64,000 nucleotides of DNA from Stomoxys calcitrans. Taxonomy: Eukaryota > Arthropoda > Insecta > Diptera > Muscidae. Below the pieces are notes generated by a model. The model did not search any database. It saw only the letters and a list, made by a program, of their open reading frames with translations, and had not been told where the DNA came from. The position numbers and the translations under genes are program-made. Positions 32,501-44,500 of this stretch are shown here, piece after piece (positions within the stretch are counted from its first letter, which is position 1; each line of letters starts with the position of its first letter). The stretch is taken from the NCBI RefSeq assembly GCF_963082655.1, contig NC_081554.1:61645820-61709819 (forward strand), written 5' to 3'.

Positions 32501-35500
32501 GAGGTACTATGCCATGTAAAACTTCTCTCCAAAGAGGTGTCGCGCTGTGGCACGCCGTTCGGACTCGGCTATAAAAATGAGGCCCCTTATCATTGAGCTT
32601 TTAAACTTGAATCGGACTGCACTCATTTATATGTGAGAAGTTAGCCCTTGTTCCGTAGTGGAATGTTCATGGGCAGAATTTGCAATTTTTTGCAATGGAT
32701 TGCCACTGCGCCGTTATATCATCGTTACAAGGAGTGCTTTCATCAAGCAGTTGGGTCAGTCGAGTGGATTATGCCGTTGCCATTTGTTGTGTTTGCAGCT
32801 TTTCAATGTCCAGCTTCCGTGCAGTGTCAGATCGTTCTCTTCTAGTCATACTTAAACGGTTGCGAAACTCTGCTGCAACAAGATAATGATACGAATCGAT
32901 GTTCGTCCCTCGGATCGGTGGTACACGCTGAATGTATGCCTTCCATCTATTGGGTTGCCCAAAAAGTAATTGCGGATTTTTTAAAAGAAAGTAAATGCAT
33001 TTTTAATAAAACTTAGAATGAACTTTAATCAAATATACTTTTTTTACACTTTCTTTCTAAAGCAAGCTAAAAGTAACAGCTGATAACTGACAGAAGAAAG
33101 AATGCAATAACAGAGTCACAAGCTGTGAAAAAATTTGTCAACGCCGACTATATGAAAAATCCGCAATTACTTTTTGGGCAACCCTATATTTATAGCGCAC
33201 AACCACCCGATTACTGGCTTAGGTATATGTCCATGCCACTAGGTCCGATTAATTGTACCTACCCTCTTTTCAACCTTACCTAACTACAGATTTAACATAT
33301 ACCTTAAATTCAATATCAGCTGTTCATTCCAGGTTGGATTTGATCCTTCAGCAGTCATAGTACGACAAAATTTGTCTTTATAGCTCACCGCTATGAATGG
33401 TCTAACATTGGAATACTTCAAATCTGAAATGGCACAAAATTAATAAATCAGGCCAAATCATTCAAATTCCCTATTACTTTGAAGTAGAAACACATTTGTT
33501 GACTCAGGTGTACTACTTCGTCCTCTACTGTCCGTATCTTCGGTCGCTGTTATTCTCACTGGTATACCAGTGGCTCTGGTAATATTGCAAACAATTTTAA
33601 AATCTTGCGAGGAATTCATGGACAAGTTCTGAGCGCTAGTGACCGAAGGCATTGCCTGAGGTATGTTGACAATCAGATGTGGCTGGAAAATTAACTTAAT
33701 GGTATGAAAGAGGGCACTGGAAAAGAATAGTGATTTCTTTATTAGTTTGTGTCATATATCTTCCATATCTCTATACCTCCAACTCATGGGTTCATCATTC
33801 AGCAACAAATTCTCACGACCCGCCACCACTTTATTCATGCGGCTGCATTGATTTTCTATGGCCTCATAGAGACTTTTCAAATACTTTTTACCCTCATGCT
33901 TATGCAAATCGATGGGATCCATCCAATTGCCTGGATCTATGACTCTCTCCTCGGATTCCCAATCAAATTCCAATTCATGATCCAGCATGGGTATAAATGT
34001 CAACTCTTTGGTGCGAATATCATTTTTCGCATAACGCGAACGTAAAACTTTTAAACGAGCATTGTTCTCAATTTCCGATATATCACAGAAACGTAGCAGA
34101 TCCTCTTGAAAAGTACAAGTTTGCGGGGTGGCTTCCTTTCCCCCATCTTCGTCGTCGGTTTCACTGCAGTATACGGCAGATTGATCCTCAGAGTGAGTTG
34201 AAGGTTCAGGCATAGGTAGAAGGTTTCGCTGATACCATTCTCTCGTGATATTCTTGGGTATATGAATGTGCTGCTTTGGTGCTGGAAATAATTTATCCAC
34301 TAATTCGGGTGGATAGATTTGTTCGTCACTTTCCACATCCAAACGCAGATATCCTGAAATGGGTTGCTTGTGTGAGGAGAAAGTAATGGCGACACTCTGA
34401 GTCTCCTGGGCGGTGGGTGAAGGCAATGGCAAAGGCACAATTATATTGGCAATCTTTTGCGAGGAGGATATTTTGGTTTTCTTGTAGAGCTGAAAAAATT
34501 GAAAGAAACAGAAAATTTTTTAAAACTCTACTGCTATTTGTTTGTTCCACATCGACTCAAAATTGGTTGAACCGTATTCCGTACTACTGGGTTGCCCAAA
34601 AAGTAATTGCGGATTTTTTAAAAAAAAAGTAAATGCATTTTAAAATTTTTTTTTTACACTTTTTTTCTAAAGCAAGCTAAAAGTAACAGCTGATAACTGA
34701 CAGAAGAAAGAATGCAAGTCACAAGCTGTGAAAAAATTTGTCAACGCCGACTATATGAAAAATCCGCAATTACTCTTTGGGCAACCCAATATTTTCATAG
34801 ATTAGGTAAGATAGCATATTTGAAGGGGATCCAGTTTCAGGGGGACCACCCTACCCCAAAAATCATCCAAAACGTAAATATACAACGATCGGGACCATAT
34901 GGGACTCAAATGGGATTCGAATACAATTGGGGTATCAAAAATTGCAATCAAGGCTCAGCTGGGCAGCTTTTCCACGAAAACAAAAAACATCAAACATCCG
35001 TGAGCATAATTCGACATGTTTCTACAACTTCGAGTTTTCAAAGTAAATCGACTTCGTCACCTCCTGTCTGGATGTGACTTCGTGACACCTCCTGCCTAGA
35101 AGTGACATCACCCACATCATATCACATACCAGGGCCAATACTTTTTCTCGCCGCGGTTGACCTTAGTCCTAACCTCCGACTGACCCTGACAATATCCCGC
35201 TATAGCTGTCAGAACTTCCATCGGTTGTGTAGAGTACTAAACTAGATCGCACCAAATGAATAAAGTCTTAGAAAACAAGTAAAAAGGCGTTAAGTTCGGC
35301 CGGGCCGAACTTTGGATACCCACCACCTCGGGTATATATGTAAACCACCTTTCGTCAAAATCTGGTGCAAAACTCATACCTTATGTCCCAGAGCAGAAAT
35401 ATGTGGAGGGGCTTAACTTAACTCTTTGTCCACAATTTCGCCTACATCGGACAATAAATTCGCTTTTTATGGTCCCAAAACCTAAAACCGAGAGATTGGT

Positions 35501-38500
35501 CTATATGACAGCTATATCCAGATCTGGACCGATCTGTGCGATAATGCAGAAGTATGTCAAGGGGCTTAACTTAACTCACTGTCCCAAATTTCGGCGACAT
35601 CGGACAATAAATGCGTGTTTTATGGGCCTAAGACCCCAAATCGGAGGATCGGTCTATATGACAGCTATATCCAATTCCGAACCGATCTGAGCCATATTGA
35701 CGGAGGATTTTAAGGGGCCTAACACAACTCACTGTCCCAAATTTCAGCAAAATCGGATAATAAATGTGGCTTTTATGGGCCTAAGACCCCAAATTGGAGG
35801 ATCGGTCTATATGGCAGCTATATCCAAATCTGGACCGATCTTATCCAAAAAGACGGAGGACGTCGGAGGGCCTAGGACAATAAATTCGCTTTTTATGGTC
35901 CCAAAACCTAAAACCGAGAGATTGGTCTATATGACACCTATATCCAGATCTGGACCGATCTGTGCGATAATGCAGAAGTATGTCAAGGGGCTTAACTTAA
36001 CTCACTGTCCCAAATTTCGGCGACATCGGACAATAAATGCGTGTTTTATGGGCCTAAGACCCCAAATCGGAGGATCGGTCTATATGACAGCTATATCCAA
36101 ATCTGAACCGATCTAAGCCATATTGACGGAGGATGTCGAAGGGCCTAGGACAACTCACTGTCCCAAATTATAGCAAAATCGGATAATAAATGTGGATTTT
36201 ATTGGCCTAAGACCCTAAATCGGCGGATCGGTCTATATGGTAGCTATATCCAAATCTGGACCAATCTGAGCCAAATTGACGGAGAATGTTAAAGGGCCTA
36301 ATACAACTCCCTGTCTTAAATTTCAGCAAAATCGGATAATAAATGTGGATTTTATAGGCCTAAGACCCTAAATCGGAGGATCGGCCTATATGGCAGCTAT
36401 ATCCAAATCTGGACCGATCTAAGCCATACTGACGGAGGATGTCGAAGGGTCTAAGACAACTCACTGTCCCAAATTATAGCAAAATCGGATAATAAATGTG
36501 GCTTTTATGGGCCTAAGAGTCTAAATTTGAGGATCGGTCTATATGGCAGCTATATCCAAATATGGACCAATCTGAGCTTTTTATGGTCCCAAAACCTAAA
36601 ACCGAGAGATTGGTCTATATGACACCTATATCCAGATCTGGACCGATCTGTGCGATAATGCAGAAGTATGTCAAGGGGCTTAACTTAACTCACTGTCCCA
36701 AATTTCGGCGACATCGGACAATAAATGCGTGTTTTATGGGCCTAAGACCCCAAATCGGAGGATCGGTCTATATGACAGCTATATCCAAATCTGAACCGAT
36801 CTAAGCCATATTGACGGAGGATGTCGAAGGGCCTAGGACAACTCACTGTCCCAAATTATAGCAAAATCGGATAATAAATGTGGATTTTATTGGCCTAAGA
36901 CCCTAAATCGGCGGATCGGTCTATATGGTAGCTATATCCAAATCTGGACCAATCTGAGCCAAATTGACGTAGAATGTTAAAGGGCCTAATACAACTCCCT
37001 CTCCCAAATTTCAGCAAAATCGAATAATAAATGTGTATTTTATTGCCCTTATTGGCCTATATGGGCTATATCAAGATATAGTCCGATATAGCCCATCTTC
37101 GAACTTAACCTGCCTATGGACAAAAAAAGAATCTGTGCAAAGTTTCAGCTCAATATCTCTATTTATGAAGACTGTAGAGTGATTTCTACAGACAGATGGA
37201 CAGACGGACGGACATGTCTAGATCGTCTTAGATTTTTACGCTGATCAAGAATATATATACTTTATAGGGTCGGAAATGGATATTTCGATGTGTTGCAAAC
37301 GGAATGACAAAATGAATATACCCCCATCCGTCGGTGGTGGGTATAAAAACGGAAAACTGAACAAGGCTCTCTAGTGCATACCTATCCAGCTCTCTCCCTC
37401 AAGCAAAAGCGACCTAGATTTCCACAGAGATCGCACCACAGATATCGGAGCAGGAAGTACTGCTATGGACCCCGGAGTACTAATATAAAATATCTCCAAA
37501 CCAAACCGCAACCTCACAGACCCTAGCTACTGACCCATGTAAACCCTCAGGTAGCATCTACAGGATTGCGCCCTATACCCTAGAATCACAATTCACACAT
37601 TAAAGTTTTCGAATAAAAGTTTTTTTGTCTGCCCATGAAATCACAAACTTCTGTAAAGGAAGCATATTTGGTTTGAATGTCGAGGAACAACTCACTGTTT
37701 CCAATTGCAGCGAAATCGTCTGAAAAAAAATAGTCTTTTATCGACTTTATCGTCCCTCGCATGGGAGACCACCATGAAAACCCTGCTACGGATCCTGGCT
37801 GAAGCAGGATATGGATCAGTTTGCTAGCCAGACAATGTTTCAATACTTCTATTGGATCCGAATCTGCAAAGCAGATTGGCCGAAAGGGTCTTGGAGATAG
37901 CATACCTAGCCTAGTCGTTCGTTATCTTCAAGACCCTTTCGGGTCTGAATATAAATCCAGAGAAGATTGAAATCTGCCTGTCAACGAGGAAGATGAAGAC
38001 GTTTCCTCAATAGAATGATTTCGAAATCAGATAAGGTAAAATACTGGGGAGTAATGTTGAATAGGAATCTGAAATAGAAGTTACATCCAGAAGCTGAGAA
38101 GACGCACAGATAGGCTCGAAATGAGTTCTCAATCTGAGTATAGTCCAATGGGTCGACAGCAGCGAATTAGATCTCGGCAAGCACAACGCAACAGAGAGTA
38201 GAAGACACGCACGACTTTTTTATGTCGACTCACGTTCACGTTGAAAAACTCACGAGTCACGATTAAACAAATGAAGAGAATAACAATTTTTTTCATGCGT
38301 CTCAAATCATACAGCATTTGAACTTACGAATATCTTAAATATAAAATTCAATTTATGTTTGTTTGTTCCGTACTGAACGATTACCTTGAAATTTTCACAG
38401 ATTGTGTAGGTTGGTCTCGAAGGAAACATAGGCTATATAATTTTTTGATATCGGGAGGGGGGAGGGACCCTCCCCCTAACCCCGAATGTACTACCAAAAA

Positions 38501-41500
38501 ATAAAAGTGGACCGATCGGGACAATATGGGATTCAAATGAAAGGTATTCAAGGGAAGAGTACAAATTTCATAAAAAAAGTTGGGTCCAAGTACCGAGGAG
38601 GCCCCCCAGCCCCAAAACGACATAAAATAGGTTTATTTGACAATCATAACAATATGGGACTCAAATGAAAGGTGTTCGGGAGTAGATTACGAATATAGTC
38701 ACGAAGTAGGTATAGGCGTTATAATTTGTTGATAACGAAAGGGGGCGGACCCTCCCCCTTTACCCTAAAAACACTACCCAAAATCAAAAGTGGACCGATA
38801 GGGACAATATGGGTGTCAAATGAAAAGTATTCGGGAGTATTCAAATGAAAAGTATTCGGCATACAAATTCATGTCGAAGTAAAGGGCGTCACTCCACCCC
38901 CACAAAAACACCCACAATAGACACAGTACCCAATCACGGATATATGGGACTCTGTTGTTTTGTTCCGTATAGACTAAAAAACTTCAGAACCAATTTTCTC
39001 GAAATTTTCGCATATTGTGAAGGGTGGTCTGGAAGGAAACATAGGATATATAATTTTGCGATATCGGACGGGGGACGGCCCCTGTCCCGTATGCCAAAAA
39101 GACAACCCAAAATCAAAAGTGGACGGATCGAGACAATATAGGTATCAAATGAAAGGTATTGGAGAGTAGAATACGAATTTGGTATTAAAATTTGAGTCTA
39201 AGTACCCATCGGGCTGCCCCAACGCCAAAACTCCCTCAAACAGACATATTGGACGTTAATTTCAAGTCCGAACGGCGTCCTGCAGTGAGACACCTCATTG
39301 GGGAACATTTTTTAAATGACCATGCATGGCGTTGTACCTCGTAAATGTCGCCAACCACCGCTCTGTCCGATGTTCTCGCCAGGATTCGAATGCATTCAGC
39401 GTCAGAGGCACGAATTCGATATCTGCATTCAGGGCGAAGTGTCCCCACCCTAAAAAGATATTAGAGAGTTAAAGAAGGCGCAGTGGAGCGGGCCCGGTTT
39501 GGCTAGTCAATGTATAAAATGTATCTGCCCTGCATAACCACTTACTTGCTGTTTTAATTTTTATGCATCTGTAAACAGATTCATACGTAATAACACCGTT
39601 TAATTTTAGAGCATGCAAAAAATTTGGTTTTCCGTTGTTTTTTATACTTAAGTCGCGATTTTCTCGTGAGTGGCTCGTGAGTCGTGAGCGGCTACCGTGA
39701 GCGTTTCGTGAGTTAATTCAATCACGGTCGCGCACGATCACGTGATTGGATTTGGATCTCACTCACAAATCACGTGACTGACGCATGATTCACGCGTGAC
39801 ACGACAACTAACGACTCATGTGCACACCTCTACAAGACACTGTTTCCAGCGGCACGATGTTGGACTATCCAACCGTTGATATCGCCGTTTGACTCTTCAT
39901 GTTATATGAATGAATCAAATATAGATGATAGAGCGGATCTGGGACCGAGTTCTGTTACCGGTTGCCTAATATTTGGTCTTGAAGACACAGAGACCGAGTT
40001 CTGTTTCCAGTTGCCAAACTATTTGGTCTTGAAGACCAAAGGGCTGCCGTCAGAGACCGAGTTTTGTTTCCTGTTGCCAAACGATTTGATCTTGAAGGCC
40101 AAAGGACTGCCGTCAGTAAAGTTAGTAAATCAAAAACCTTCCGGTCGACGCAGCACAGTGTTGCCTCTTAGTGTATTCCTTAGGCAAAAAGTGTTAAAGT
40201 GAATGCAGAGCTCTAAAATTTTCAATACCACTCCCCTAAGTTGGTTCATGTCTGGTATTGTGTCTCCACCTAAATGCCGGTATCTGTTAGACGCGAAAGC
40301 CGGGCAAAGACAAAGGAATTGCTCCAAAGTCTCATCATCTTCCCCGCACGACCTACACTTGCCGGACCGATTTTACATAAGTGAACTCGTAGCCCTATGT
40401 GTCCCGTTATAATACCAATAGCTACGATATGGTTCCCCCCATAGGATTTTCGCCGTCCTACCGACCGTTTTATGGGAGCTCTCTCCAAATCTGAACCGAT
40501 ATGGCCCACATGTAATCCCCAACGACCTACATCAATATTAAGTATCTGTGTTTCAAGCGGCTAGCTTTGCGCGTTCCAACGCTATCGTGATTTCGACGGA
40601 CGGATGGACGGACGGACGGATGGACGGACGGACGGATGGATGGATGGATGGACGGACGGACGGATGGACGGACGGACGGATGGATGGATGGACGGACGGA
40701 TGGACGGACGGATGGACGGACGGATGGACGGACGGATGGACGGATGGACGGACGGACGGATGGACGGACGGATGGACGGACGGATGGACGGACGGATGGA
40801 CGGACGGATGGACGGATGGACGGACGCATGGACGGATGGACGGACGGATGGATGGACGGACGGATGGACAGACGGATGGACGGACGGATGGACGGACGGA
40901 TGGATGGACGGATGGATGGACGGACGGATGGACGGACGGACGGATGGACGCACGGATGGACGGACGGATGGACGAACGAATGGACGGACGGACGGACGGA
41001 CGGATGGATGGACGGCGGACGGATGGATGGACGGACGGACGGATGGATGGACGGACGGACATATGGACGGGCGGACAGATAGTTAGCTTTTCAAGCGGTT
41101 AGCTTTGCGCGTTCGACGGACGTCATGTAATTTTTCTCCGATTTGTCTGAAATTTTGCACAATGACTTCTGCTTTAACTCTCAAAAACTTTACCAAGTAT
41201 GGCCCAAAGGACAAACAGCGACCGTCATGGTAGACCCCAGAGCTGCTTGGTCTAATGAAGGACTGCAGAAAACTCTTCAATAGAGCAAATGCCACAAGTG
41301 CATCACACGATTGGGACATCTATGAGGCTGAGCTAAGCAAAATTATAAGGGCGAACTGAGAAAGGTTTAGATCAAATCCTGGGTAGAATTCTGCGGCTTC
41401 GTGGAGGATACATCCGAGGCCTCTAGGCTAAGTAAGATTCTGTCCTTGAGACCAATTACGGTGGGGTATGTTCAGAAGTCACAGAATGTACGGACAATAT

Positions 41501-44500
41501 CTAGTGAGGAAACACTAGAAGTACTCGTTGATACACATTTTCCGGGAAATTCTCCAACGGATAACGAGACGCCTGAAGAGGTTGTCACTGGTATGCATTC
41601 GTCGGAGGCTATTAGGGAAATTGTGTCTGAGTCGAAAATCCTTTGGATAATAAGAAGTTTCGACTCCTTTAAGTTGTCAGGCCCTGATGATGTATCACCG
41701 GTTGAATTACAAGCTGTGTCTGATAATCAGGTTCGCTGGCTTAGGGAGATATACACTGCTGGTATCAGAATGTGGGATGGAGGGACACGAAGGTCATTTT
41801 CATTCCAAATTTATTCCTACTATTCTGTCATCCTTTATGCTGAAGACTCTTGAGAGGTTGATAGAAACATATCTTAGGCCAAAGATACCTGGAGATCGTC
41901 TGTCGCGGCAGCAGCATGCATATATTGGGTTGCCCAAAAAGTAATTGCGGATTTTTCATATAGACGGCGTTGACAAATTTTTTCACAGCTTGTGACTCTG
42001 TAATTGCATTCTTTCTTCTGTCAGTTATCAGCTGCTACTTTTAGCTTGCTTTAGAAAAAAAAGTGTAAAAAAGGTATATTTGATTAAAGTTCATTCTAAG
42101 TTTTATTAAAAATGCATTTACTTTCTTTTAAAAAATCCGCAATTACTTTTTGGGAAACCCAATAGTAAAGGCAAATCCACTGAAGAGCCCTTCACGACCT
42201 AGTCGGCTTCAAAGAGGCTTCTCTCGTTGTCAAGGAATATACAATGGTAGCATTTCTTGACATTGAAGGTGCTTTCAAATATGTAAAACTGACGTCAATC
42301 ATGAAGGAGTTGGAGTTTCTAGGCATCAACTCTACCATAAGAAAGATTATTAATAATTTACTAACTGAAAAATGCGCTACGACAGGCTTGGGATCTGTGG
42401 ATCTAAAAAGAAGGGTCAGCAGAGGAACACCACAAGGAGGTGTATTGTCTCCCTATTTAAAGGAATTTTTAACCCTGTTTCCAAAAAGGGACAGATAGCG
42501 TACGGCTAGGCAAGACCTAGGCGTCTGAATGTTAACCCAGGGAGGACTAAAATCTGCCTGTTCACGAGGAAGGTGGACCAATTTGGGGTTCCACTTTTCG
42601 TCAATGGGACGATTTCGATATCAGACGAGGTTAAATACTAGGGAGTGATTTTGAATATAAATCTGAAATGGAAGTCACATTCAGGAGCGAGCTGAAAAGA
42701 TGCACAGAAAGGCTCGAAATGGGGCCTCAATCTTAGGATAGTCCACTGGGTCGACAGCAGCGAGTTAGATCTCGGCATGGAGATTGCAGCAGGATAGCTG
42801 CGGCGACACTTGTGGTCGCAGCTATCCTGAATTGTGTTTTCCATTTTACTGATTTCTGGTGTTTATGTAAAGCTTTGGGTTTTGGAGCATTTATGATTTT
42901 GATTTTCTTTTATGACTTCCAACAGCTGTATCAAGTACGGTCCGAATCGGTCTATAATCTGATATAGCTCCCATATAAAGCGATCGCCCTATTTTACTTC
43001 TTGGGCCCTTACAAACCGCAATTTTTGTCTGATTTGGCTTCCAACGACTTCCAACTACTATGCCAAACTTTGTCTGCTGGTATTAGCAGACTAATTTCTC
43101 TGAGTGTACTTTTTAAGGAAGTGTAGCAGACGAGTTCAAATATCTCCTTGGTCTGAATTTGTGTTCAAAGTACAGGTTGCAGATTTCTTCCGATCATTTT
43201 CATATATAATAAAAACATATTTTTTTTGGCCTAGAGACTAAACCTATTGAAACTGGAAAATATCGGTTAAAATTTGGATATATGTAGCTCCCATTACATT
43301 ATTTTCTGACTGGCTTTAATATTGCAATAATATATTGGGCTGCCCAAAAAGTAATTGCGGATTTTTTAAAAGAAAGTAAATGCATTTTTAATAAAACTTA
43401 GAATGAACTTTAATCAAATATACTTTTTTTACACTTTTTTTCTAAAGCAAGCTAAAAGTAACAGAAGAAAGAATGCAATTACAGAGTCACAATTTGTCAA
43501 CGCCGACTATATGAAAAATCCGCAATTACTTTTTGGGCAACCCAATAGCAGTGTAAAGACCGATTATCACGAAATTCGGCACAAATAATTTTCTTTCAAC
43601 TGCCGACATTATTGTTGAATTTCACAGAAATCGGTTGAGATTTAGATATAGCTCACATATAAATATAATTTTGCAATAATTTGATGATTTTCTAGCCGAT
43701 CCTCAAAAAATTCATATCAATCGGTTTCATGTCAATCTCACGATTTTTTTATTTTTGGGCCTTTGCAAGTGCATTTCTCAACCGATCTTCTCAATGTATT
43801 GCATAGTGAGTTCCTCTCTGACTGCCACTATATGAATTAATTTCGAAATTCTTTGTAACAAATTTAAGCAAATTTTAATTTCGATGACTTGCTCGACTTT
43901 AGTCCGTCCTTCCTTGTTTATAAACTACGCTGATGTTGTACTCACCTTTATTTTAATATCTCTCGGCAGTCGCCTGTTTAGAACAATTCCCAGTTTTTCA
44001 TTGACAATAAAACTTAGATCTCGTTCGAGCCTATATGAGCGGGTCTCACCCACCATTTGGCCATCAAAAAAGACACGCATATAATAGCTTTGCAGTTTCC
44101 TTGGACCCGGCATATCGGCTTGTTCAGTATGAGTATCAATTATTCGTAAAACATCAATGCGAGGCTCTTTGGGATTGGCAAAACATCGTTCGAACTCATC
44201 CTTCAATTGGGACGATAACTGACCTATATTTGGTTTACGGGGACGCGATAGTATATCCCCACTGTTATCACCATCACGTTGAGAACGCCAAAGACGTTTG
44301 GCACGATAATATTCTTCTAGCTTTTCGCGATATATTTCATTGAGATCCACATCAAATCTATGGGACCACAGCTGTTGTCTTTTCTTCCTCTCAGCTGTGG
44401 TCAATTCTTCAATTTTTAGCCGCAGCTTAAGGCATGTTAGTTGGTGACTCTGATGTTTGCGTAGATTCTTTAGTTTAAGCCAATTCTCCAAGATGTCCTG

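Larger units (their letters stand above)
38195..39840. mobile_element. Possible hAT-type element enclosing RepB
   Basis: Left edge TAGAAGACACGCACGAC at 38199; right edge, read inward, TAGAGGTGTGCACATGAG at about 39832. Both ends are dense in CGTGA/TCACG words (38195-38275 and 39650-39820), as in subterminal repeats of hAT elements. Between them lies RepB. I found no convincing 8 bp target duplication, so the class is a guess. Confidence 0.35.

Noticed and set aside
35697..36116. 139-codon plus-strand frame with repeated [15 protein letters not shown] phrases
   Set aside because: It follows the 153 bp HINE unit (153 is a multiple of three, so a frame stays open through several units). The same holds at 48159-48518, 12329-12661 and 12760-13008.
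40548..41102. Open frames of 120-184 codons on both strands with D-G-R-T or R-P-S-V repeats
   Set aside because: They arise from the GGAC/GGAT tetranucleotide array, in which all frames are open. No gene.
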